Source: Alphaproteobacteria bacterium
GTDB lineage: Bacteria > Pseudomonadota > Alphaproteobacteria > Rhodobacterales > Rhodobacteraceae
Length of the DNA: 41,105 nucleotides
Assembly: GCA_016869835.1 (NCBI GenBank)
Contig: VGDH01000009.1
Coordinates: forward strand, 1-41,105
Reading direction: 5' to 3'
Shown here: in pieces, positions 35,079 to 41,105 of the stretch
How positions within the stretch are numbered: the stretch's first letter is position 1
How the letters are laid out: each line of letters starts with the position of its first letter
Translations under genes and position numbers: made by a program
The notes under the pieces: model-generated
Database searches by the model: none
Seen by the model: the letters and a program-made list of their open reading frames with translations, nothing else
What the model was told of the DNA's origin: nothing

Positions 35079-36205
35079 GCGGCCGCCCTCCGGCCAAAGC
35101 CCGTTCCCACCCGCCGCGGCCGCTGCGACCACCAAAGCAACCCCACCCCGAGCGCAATGCCAAACAGGGGTGCGGCATAGGCCCAGATCCACCCCCGCTC
35201 AGACCGCAGGCCCATGCCGGTTGCGACCGACGAGACCGCCTGCACCATCACCAGAAGCACGATGACCACCACCACCTGCCGCCACAGGCCAAAGCGGCTG
35301 AACGATCCCATCAGAAGGGCGGCAAAGCCGATCATCGCGGCACCGACCGCCAGAAACGGCTGGGCAAAACGGTTGTGCCCATCATAAAGGAAGGCCGCCC
35401 GCGTGGCACCGGTTTCGGCCAGATCCTCGGGGCTTGCGGCCAGAAGCTCGGCCGTGCTCATCGCGTCGATGTTGCGCTTGCCAGGGCTGACCTCGGGGAT
35501 CAGGCCCGCAAGATCATAGGTGAAATCGGCAAAGCGCGTCAAAGACAGCCGCCGCGTCTCATCGTCGATCTGCTGGACAAGGCCATTGACCATTAAGAGC
35601 TTTGGCCCGCTGTCGGTGCGGGCAAAAAGCGCCTTCTGCGCCGAATAGGTCGTCGTGCGGCCCGGGTCACGCGCATCGGTCAGAAAAAGGTCGAGCAATT
35701 CGCCCGAGGGCGCCAGTTCCCGCACATAAAGCGTGAGGCCCGGCGCGGGATGGGTGAACTGCCCATCGGTCAGAAACCGTGACGAGACATTCTGCCCGAT
35801 CTCGGCATAGCGCAGGATGATCGCCTCTCGGCTGGCGGGCACCAGCACATGCGACAAGACCAGAAGGGCTCCTGCGACGATCAAGCCAAAGATCACCACG
35901 GGGCGGGCCAGGCGAAAGGCGGAAAACCCGGTCGCCTGCATCACCACCAACTCGCTGTCCTGCATCAGCCGGTTGGCAACAAAAACCGCCGCCGCAAAGG
36001 CCGCGATCGGCAAGACCACCCGGATCACATTGGGCAGCGTCAGAACCGAAAATTCCAGAAACACCAGCGCGGTCTGACCGTCGCCGATCAGCTGATCAAA
36101 CAGCCCGACCGCCCGGTTGACCCAATAGACCAGCACCAGAACCAGCGCAAAAAAGCCAAAGACGGCCAAAAGCTGTGTCAGCAGATATCGGTCGAATCTC
36201 GGCAA
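35075..36205 (-). CDS. lptF: LPS export ABC transporter permease LptF
   Basis: The partner permease of LptG, 376 residues with the same six-helix plus periplasmic-domain plan. PRFDRYLLTQLLAVFGFFALVLVLVYW is the first helix region, and DSELVVMQATGFSAFRLARP is the cytoplasmic coupling segment. The start is TTG at 36205, with AAGGA about ten bases upstream; there is no better-placed ATG near the conserved N-terminus. It leads the leftward cluster lptF-lptG-lptD-surA-pdxA-rsmA and is divergent from pepA over 149 bases that hold the promoters of both sides, which I could not define confidently. Confidence 0.93.
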   Translation of the reverse strand: MPRFDRYLLTQLLAVFGFFALVLVLVYWVNRAVGLFDQLIGDGQTALVFLEFSVLTLPNVIRVVLPIAAFAAAVFVANRLMQDSELVVMQATGFSAFRLARPVVIFGLIVAGALLVLSHVLVPASREAIILRYAEIGQNVSSRFLTDGQFTHPAPGLTLYVRELAPSGELLDLFLTDARDPGRTTTYSAQKALFARTDSGPKLLMVNGLVQQIDDETRRLSLTRFADFTYDLAGLIPEVSPGKRNIDAMSTAELLAASPEDLAETGATRAAFLYDGHNRFAQPFLAVGAAMIGFAALLMGSFSRFGLWRQVVVVIVLLVMVQAVSSVATGMGLRSERGWIWAYAAPLFGIALGVGLLWWSQRPRRVGTGFGRRAAA

Positions 36206-36354
36206 GAGACGCTAATCCTTGTGGCGTTTGCGCGCCCGACGCTATCAACAAACCCCGACCGGGAAAACTGCTATCTGGCCAAGGCCGCCCCCCTTCGCTA
36301 GCTTTGCGCAAAAAGCCGCGCGAATGTTCGGGCGGCAAGGAAAAGGACTTCTCG

Positions 36355-37830
36355 ATGAACCAGCCCGTCGCCCTGAGCTTTACCGCCACCGATCTTGACC
36401 GCCTTGCCACGGCCTCCGGGCTGATCGCGCTTCTGGCCGAAGGCGCGGCACCGGCAAGCCCGGCGGCGCGGCGGCTGGACCGTCTGACGCGCGGCATGGT
36501 GGCACGCGCGCTGGCCAGCGCCGATTGGGCGCGGCTCAAGACCGGCGAAAGCCTGACGCTGGCCTATCCGGCCGGGCTTGTTGCCGAGGCGCTGATGCTG
36601 GTGAAACTCCCCCGCAAGGCCAGCATGCTTGACGCGCGCAAGGCGGGCGCGGCCATTGGCCGGGCGCTGGGACCGGCAGGCGCGCATGTGCTGGCCGAAA
36701 CCCATCCGCAGGCGGCCGAGCTTTCCTTTGGTATCGCGGTGCGCGCCTATGACTTCACACCCCACAAGTCGGGCGAGCCGAAGACACTTGGCCCTGTCGC
36801 ACTGGCCTGCGCCCGCCCCGAGGCGGTGGCCGCCTCCGCAGCCCCCTTGGCCGCGCTAAGCGAGGGGATCTTCTTTACCCGCGATCTGGTGAACGAACCG
36901 GCCAATGTGCTGACGACCGAGGATTTCGCTGCGCGGCTTGGGGCGATGCAGGAGCTGGGGCTTGAGGTGGAGATCCTGGAAGAGCCCGAGTTGAAAAAGC
37001 TGGGCATGCGCGCGCTTCTGGGCGTGGGGCAGGGGTCGGAAAGCCCCTCGCGCGTGGTGGTCATGCAGTGGAAGGGCGGCAAGGCCGATGAGGCACCGCT
37101 CGCGCTGATCGGCAAGGGGGTCTGCTTTGACACCGGGGGCATCTCGATCAAGCCGGCGGCCGGCATGGAAGAGATGACCATGGACATGGGGGGCGCGGCG
37201 GTGGTGGCGGGCGTGATGCGCACGCTTGCCTTGCGCGGGGCAAAGGCCAATGTCGTCGGGCTGGTCGGCCTGGTTGAGAACATGCCCGACGGCCGCGCCC
37301 AACGCCCTGGCGATGTGGTGCGTTCAATGAAGGGCGACACGATCGAGGTCATCAACACCGATGCCGAAGGGCGGCTCGTGCTGGCCGATGTGCTGTGGTA
37401 TGCGCAAGAACGGTTCAAGCCCACCGGCATGATTGACCTTGCCACCCTAACCGGCGCGATCATCGTCGCACTTGGCCATGAAAACACCGGCGTTTTTTCC
37501 AATGATGACGGGTTCTGCAATGCCTTCCTGGCAGCGGCTGGGGCTGAGGGCGAAGGGGCCTGGCGGATGCCGATGGGCGAAGGCTATGACGCCAAGCTGA
37601 AATCGCGGGTGGCCGATATGGTGAACTCTTGCGGTCGCGACGGCGGGGCGATCACGGCGGCCCAATTCCTGCGCCGTTTTGTCAAGGACGGCATGCCCTG
37701 GATCCATCTCGACATCGCGGGGACGGCACTTTTGAAATCGGACAGCACGCTGGCACCAAAGGGCGCGACGGGCTGGGGTGTCATGGCGCTGAACCGGCTG
37801 ATCCGCGACCGCTATGAGCGGAAGGGATAA
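36355..37830 (+). CDS. pepA: Leucyl aminopeptidase (M17)
   Basis: A cytosolic two-metal aminopeptidase that removes N-terminal residues from peptides, normally a hexamer. Of 491 residues, the C-terminal half is the M17 catalytic domain. It has GKGVCFDTGGISIKP with catalytic lysine and metal aspartate, a second metal region in MTMDMGGAA, and the family signature NTDAEGRLVLAD. ATG 36355 has AAAGGA nearby; in-frame codons upstream cross the divergent control region. holC begins five bases after the stop. In some bacteria PepA also binds DNA; nothing here tests that. Confidence 0.95.
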   Translation: MNQPVALSFTATDLDRLATASGLIALLAEGAAPASPAARRLDRLTRGMVARALASADWARLKTGESLTLAYPAGLVAEALMLVKLPRKASMLDARKAGAAIGRALGPAGAHVLAETHPQAAELSFGIAVRAYDFTPHKSGEPKTLGPVALACARPEAVAASAAPLAALSEGIFFTRDLVNEPANVLTTEDFAARLGAMQELGLEVEILEEPELKKLGMRALLGVGQGSESPSRVVVMQWKGGKADEAPLALIGKGVCFDTGGISIKPAAGMEEMTMDMGGAAVVAGVMRTLALRGAKANVVGLVGLVENMPDGRAQRPGDVVRSMKGDTIEVINTDAEGRLVLADVLWYAQERFKPTGMIDLATLTGAIIVALGHENTGVFSNDDGFCNAFLAAAGAEGEGAWRMPMGEGYDAKLKSRVADMVNSCGRDGGAITAAQFLRRFVKDGMPWIHLDIAGTALLKSDSTLAPKGATGWGVMALNRLIRDRYERKG

Positions 37831-37835
37831 GACCC

Positions 37836-38297
37836 TTGGGCACCGCCATGTTCTATCACTTGACGCGCTCTGGCCCCGAAGAGGTGCTGGCCCTGATCCT
37901 GCCGCGCGCCCTTGCGGCGGGCTGGCGGGTGATGCTGCGCAGCCCCGACGCGGCGCGGCGAGACCGGCTGGATGCGCGTCTGTGGCTGGAACCGGAGGAG
38001 GGTTTCCTGCCGCATGGGGTTGAAGGCGGGCCGTTCGATGCCGAACAGCCGGTGCTGATCGGGCAGGGGGCGGCGGTGAATGGCAGTCAGGGTGTGGTGC
38101 TTTTAGACGGGGCCGAGCCATTGGACGGGGAAGAGGCGATGGAGCGGCTTTGGGTGCTTTTTGACGGCAATGATGAGACCGCCTTACAGGCTGCGCGCGG
38201 GATGTGGACACGGCTGACAGGCCTTGGCATGGCCGCGCAGTACTGGTCCGAGGAAACCGGACGCTGGGTGATGAAAACCGAGAGAAAGCCTGCCTGA
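37836..38297 (+). CDS. holC: DNA polymerase III subunit chi
   Basis: Chi, with psi, links the clamp loader to single-strand binding protein at the replication fork. The 153-residue protein matches the chi fold (MGTAMFYHLTRSGPEEVLALIL at the start; ERLWVLFDGNDETALQAARGMW near the end). I chose a TTG start at 37836: GAAGGGA lies eight bases upstream, and the N-terminus then lines up with family members, in which F-Y-x-L falls about five to eight residues in. ATG 37848 is the alternative. It follows pepA closely, a common arrangement. Confidence 0.92.
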   Translation: MGTAMFYHLTRSGPEEVLALILPRALAAGWRVMLRSPDAARRDRLDARLWLEPEEGFLPHGVEGGPFDAEQPVLIGQGAAVNGSQGVVLLDGAEPLDGEEAMERLWVLFDGNDETALQAARGMWTRLTGLGMAAQYWSEETGRWVMKTERKPA

Positions 38298-38327
38298 CAG
38301 GTTTGTCGAACACAACGCTTGATTTTG

Positions 38328-38341
38328 TTAACTGGTTAACC
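38328..38341. promoter_or_regulatory. Paired GTTAAC sites upstream of the RTX gene
   Basis: GTTAAC at 38328-38333 and 38336-38341, two bases apart, each palindromic. They lie 49-62 bases upstream of the RTX gene start in an AT-rich 92-base gap. A regulator site is possible; spacing does not fit the CtrA consensus. Confidence 0.35.
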
Positions 38342-38389
38342 CACTACCTTAAGGGTCTTCAGTGTCAACAGAATTGGTAGGGTGTTTTT

Positions 38390-40303
38390 ATGCCGATTAT
38401 CGGATATCTTGATTTCAATTCCTACAGAATCGACTTTGTGGAAGGAACCAATCACCACGGCGTCGTAGCGCGCACGATCGATCTGCGTTACACAAGCGGT
38501 GCAAGCACCGACATGAACGCCGATGCGATCTGGGCAAGCTTTGCCGTCTCTTCCGTGTTCACAGGCAGCAGCTTCTATCCGGCGTTTTCTAGCGTCACCT
38601 ACTTTGACTCGGTCTATGGCCGAAGCGGCACGAACGGCTCTGAGATCATTACCAAATCGACCGGTGGCAATGTCTTTGCCTATGGTGGCAACGACACGAT
38701 GAACCTTGCCGCCACCAATGGCACAAGCCAGATTCACGTCTGGGCCGGAAATGGCGACGATATCGTCAACATGAGCTTTGCCAATATCACCTCGGCCTAT
38801 TCCCATGGCCACCACACAAGGGGGGATGCCGGCAATGACACATTCAATCTGACCTCAATCGCTGCGGTGGGTGCCGGCGAGGTCGTCGTAGGCCGCATCG
38901 AGGATTTTGACGCTACACGCGACAATATCCAGATCAATGGCCTGACGGTTCTGGGTTTGGGGTGGAGCGGAAACCTTGCCGGCCTGACAGGTGTCACGGC
39001 AAAGATCGTCTTGCATAACGGCGATCTCAATGATCCCGGTGCTGCGCCGCAACAATGGCTGGTCATAAAGTCGGCAACTGGCGGCTATGTGCTTTACGCG
39101 CTGGAAGGCGCGCGGATCGACATGGATGGCAATGGCGGCGCAAACAACGGCGGACAAGAATCGCATTTCTTGAACAGCAACCAGGTTGCGTCCAACGCCA
39201 TCATCGCGCTGTTCGAAGCAGGACCCGGCGCGGCCTTCAGTGATCCGCAGAACTATGTGCCAGCAAGTGCTATCGCTCAAGGCGGCCTCATCATCAACGA
39301 TGATGCGAATTATGGGGATGATGACCTAGCGGGGGTGACTGCGACCATCCTTGGTGGGATCAACGGGGACCTGATCGCGGCGGGGATCAACAATGATTCT
39401 GTTAGTGCTAACGCGGGCAATGACCAAGTTTGGGGGGGTAGTGGCCACGATAGCGTGAACGGCGATGACGGCCATGATACCTTATTTGGCAATCTGGGCA
39501 ATAATGTCGGGAACGGCGGAAACGGCAATGACGTTCTGAACGGTGGTATGGGCGACGACACCTTGTCTGGCGACCTTGGCAATGACCTGATCAATGGCGA
39601 TGGTGGAAGCGATACGCTTATCTACACGGGGGGAAGCGACACTCTGAATGGAGGCGCCGGTCTTGACACTATTGTGTTTTTCGGGGCAACCGCGACCACG
39701 ATCTCCTTGTTCCAAAACACAAATAACCGCGGGCCAACCTTCACGGGAATTGAAAACCTGACCGGGAATTCTGGCGCTGACAACATGATTGGAAACGCGC
39801 AGAACAATCGCCTCACTGGCAATGGCGGCAACGATTCCATCTCTGGCTATGGCGGCAATGACGTTCTGTTGGGTGGCAATGGTGATGACTATCTCTGGGC
39901 CAACGCAGGCAACGACACCGTCGATGGCGGCGCGGGCATTGACTACCTTGAGGGTGGCGAGGGCCTTGATCTGTTGACGGGCGGTCTTGGCAACGACACG
40001 TTCCGGTTCTCGGGGACGGGCCTTGGGGTTGACACCATAACAGATTTTGGTGCGGTCAGCGGCAACGACGATCGGTTCTTGCTGAGCGCCGCGGGCTTTG
40101 GCGGTGGCCTGACAACCGGCGCACTTTCGGCCGCGCAGTTTAGGGTCAATACGACAGGTGCGGCCCAAGACGCTGACGACCGCTTCATCTTCAACTCGGC
40201 CAACAAAGGCCTGTATTTCGATGTTTACGGTCTTGGCGGGACTGGCCCTGTCCTTCTGGCCACGTTGCAATCTACCGCTGCAAACCTGACAGCATCAGAT
40301 TAA
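38390..40303 (+). CDS. RTX calcium-binding repeat protein, probably type I secreted
   Basis: A 637-residue acidic protein with glycine/aspartate nonapeptide (GGxGxDxxx) repeats. Two main blocks are at about 337-427 (GNDQVWGGSGHDSVNGDDGHD and onwards) and 460-540 (NGGNDSISGYGGNDVLLGGNGDD), plus short repeat-like pieces near 95-160. Such repeats bind calcium and fold outside the cell. There is no signal peptide; the C-terminus (DRFIFNSANKGLYFDVYG to LTASD) is of the type found on substrates of type I secretion. The N-terminal ~90 residues match nothing I recognise. No secretion ABC protein is adjacent. AGGGTG precedes the ATG. Base composition is visibly less GC-rich than that of its neighbours, consistent with acquisition or with the Asn/Asp/Thr-rich repeats themselves. 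Confidence 0.88.
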   Translation: MPIIGYLDFNSYRIDFVEGTNHHGVVARTIDLRYTSGASTDMNADAIWASFAVSSVFTGSSFYPAFSSVTYFDSVYGRSGTNGSEIITKSTGGNVFAYGGNDTMNLAATNGTSQIHVWAGNGDDIVNMSFANITSAYSHGHHTRGDAGNDTFNLTSIAAVGAGEVVVGRIEDFDATRDNIQINGLTVLGLGWSGNLAGLTGVTAKIVLHNGDLNDPGAAPQQWLVIKSATGGYVLYALEGARIDMDGNGGANNGGQESHFLNSNQVASNAIIALFEAGPGAAFSDPQNYVPASAIAQGGLIINDDANYGDDDLAGVTATILGGINGDLIAAGINNDSVSANAGNDQVWGGSGHDSVNGDDGHDTLFGNLGNNVGNGGNGNDVLNGGMGDDTLSGDLGNDLINGDGGSDTLIYTGGSDTLNGGAGLDTIVFFGATATTISLFQNTNNRGPTFTGIENLTGNSGADNMIGNAQNNRLTGNGGNDSISGYGGNDVLLGGNGDDYLWANAGNDTVDGGAGIDYLEGGEGLDLLTGGLGNDTFRFSGTGLGVDTITDFGAVSGNDDRFLLSAAGFGGGLTTGALSAAQFRVNTTGAAQDADDRFIFNSANKGLYFDVYGLGGTGPVLLATLQSTAANLTASD

Positions 40304-40334
40304 GTGTTGAACTGACTTTGATCATGTCAGCATT

Positions 40335-40367
40335 AAAGCCGCCCCGACTTGGGGCGGCTTTGGTTTT
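40335..40367. terminator. Terminator shared by the RTX gene and ndk
   Basis: Perfect 11-bp stem AAAGCCGCCCC (40335-40345), loop GACTT, GGGGCGGCTTT (40351-40361), then GGTTTT. A-rich and T-rich flanks allow use in both directions, as expected between convergent genes. Confidence 0.85.
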
Positions 40368-40383
40368 GGCGCTGGCGTGAGGT

Positions 40384-40806
40384 TTAGCCGACCAGTTCAA
40401 GGCACGAGAAGAAGAAGGCGATCTCGCGGGCCGCCGATTCCGGGCTGTCGGAGCCGTGGACCGAGTTTTCGCCTTTGGACAGGGCAAATTCCTTACGGAT
40501 CGTGCCCGGCGCAGCGGCGGCCGGGTCGGTCGCGCCCATCACTTCGCGGTTCTTGGCAATGGCGCCTTCACCTTCCAGCACCTGCACCACGACCGGCTCG
40601 GACGCCATGAAGGCGCAGAGTTCGCCATAGAAGGGGCGGGCGGCATGTTCGGCATAGAAGGCACCAGCCTGCTTGTCCGACAGGTGGATGCGCTTGGACG
40701 CCACGACCCGCAGGCCCGCGTCTTCAAACTTGGCAACGATCTTGCCGGTCAGGTTGCGCTTGGTGGCGTCGGGCTTGATGATCGACAGGGTGCGTTCGAT
40801 GGCCAT
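40384..40806 (-). CDS. ndk: Nucleoside diphosphate kinase
   Basis: Ndk balances nucleoside triphosphates by transferring a phosphate through a histidine intermediate. The 140-residue length is standard. The active-site histidine is H117 in [14 protein letters not shown], exactly the usual numbering, and the N-terminal [14 protein letters not shown] is typical. ATG 40806 follows GGAGA; an earlier in-frame codon would add 22 residues unlike the family. Confidence 0.97.
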   Translation of the reverse strand: MAIERTLSIIKPDATKRNLTGKIVAKFEDAGLRVVASKRIHLSDKQAGAFYAEHAARPFYGELCAFMASEPVVVQVLEGEGAIAKNREVMGATDPAAAAPGTIRKEFALSKGENSVHGSDSPESAAREIAFFFSCLELVG

Positions 40807-40888
40807 GTGGCTCTCCGTGAGATGGGGGCCGGTATTGGCCCGCTTGTGATGGCGCGGCGCATAGCATGGCAAAATGACAAAGAAAAGC

Positions 40889-40952
40889 AGGGGGCGCTGC
40901 CCCCGTCGCGGCGGGGCCGCGACTCCCCCGGGATATTTTGGAACAGATGAAG
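40889..40952 (+). repeat. Dispersed intergenic repeat, copy F
   Basis: GC-rich inverted pieces (GGGGGCGCTGCCCCC; GTCGCGGCGGGGCCGCGAC) are followed by TCCCCCGGGATATTTTGG and AACAGATGAAG. It ends like copy C (AACAGATGAA). It lies in the 191-base space between divergent ndk and the ABC-F gene. Confidence 0.7.
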
Positions 40953-40997
40953 AGCGGGGCGTTGACCTTCGATCAGCACTAAGGCAAGCCGCTGGCC

Positions 40998-41105
40998 ATG
41001 CTCAAGATTGATGACATCACCTATAACGTCGAAGGCCGCCCCTTGTTTGAAGGGGCCTCTGCCACCATTCCAACGGGTCACAAGGTGGGCCTTGTTGGCC
41101 GCAAT
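40998..41105 (+). CDS. ABC-F family ATPase, N-terminal fragment
   Basis: Only the first 36 codons lie in the window, ending inside the Walker A motif ([10 protein letters not shown]). [21 protein letters not shown] followed by this motif is typical of ABC-F proteins (Uup/EttA type), soluble tandem ATPases acting on the ribosome. The reading frame is open to the window edge, so it is cut by the boundary, not broken. Confidence 0.8.
   Translation, partial: MLKIDDITYNVEGRPLFEGASATIPTGHKVGLVGRN

Noticed and set aside
38287-38305. Terminator after holC (AAGCCTG/CAGGTTT hairpin)
   Set aside because: The stem is weak, overlaps the stop codon and lacks a T tract.
38329-38340. CtrA-type site (TTAA-N7-TTAA) upstream of the RTX gene
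   Set aside because: The TTAA elements are four bases apart, and the next pair nine, so the CtrA spacing is not met.

Overview
The window is GC-rich, densely packed chromosomal DNA of an alphaproteobacterium, most likely a member of the Rhodobacteraceae (Rhodobacter/Gemmobacter/Tabrizicola-like). This placement rests on the gene content (a DUF4167 protein, a HutF-type histidine pathway, an RTX protein, GcvT-fused flavoenzymes), frequent ATGA start/stop overlaps, and a dispersed intergenic repeat of a kind I associate with this family. No stretch longer than about 210 bases lacks a gene, and I saw no tRNA, rRNA, CRISPR array, insertion sequence or prophage gene.

Region 1 (1-7.7 kb): a PHP-domain hydrolase, then the histidine utilisation locus. 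hutI-hutH-hutU run leftwards and hutF-hutC rightwards, away from a shared control region with a strong palindrome (5595-5616) that is the likely HutC operator. The locus uses the HutF (formimidoylglutamate deiminase) branch, but no hutG (formylglutamate deformylase) is present in the window.

Region 2 (7.8-19.9 kb): a catabolic gene set that is the most intriguing part. A LysR regulator is divergent from a tightly spaced rightward series: FAD oxidoreductase/GcvT fusion 1, a zinc-free MDR oxidoreductase, FAD oxidoreductase/GcvT fusion 2, a non-pyrrolysine MttB-type methyltransferase, an aldehyde dehydrogenase, a beta-hydroxyacid dehydrogenase and a Cys/Met-family PLP enzyme. One MttB-type and two dimethylglycine-dehydrogenase-type enzymes match stepwise removal of three N-methyl groups from a betaine. 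The PLP lyase and the two dehydrogenases suggest that the backbone is then dismantled. The substrate is not known. Two hypotheses are offered: a histidine betaine, because of the neighbouring hut genes, or an O-substituted homoserine betaine such as a betaine-lipid head group, because of the PLP lyase.

Region 3 (20-28.6 kb): housekeeping and envelope genes: Fe-type sodB, a RarD-like permease overlapping a convergent LOG-family gene, a membrane-anchored LysM protein, an Atm1-type ABC exporter, prfA-prmC (release factor 1 and its methyltransferase) and a DUF4167 protein with a DRPRE tandem repeat.

Region 4 (28.6-38.3 kb): a leftward outer-membrane biogenesis cluster lptF-lptG-lptD-surA-pdxA-rsmA with overlapping or short junctions, divergent from pepA-holC.

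Region 5 (38.3-41.1 kb): an RTX calcium-binding protein with visibly lower GC, a shared terminator, convergent ndk, and the first 36 codons of an ABC-F ATPase cut by the window edge.
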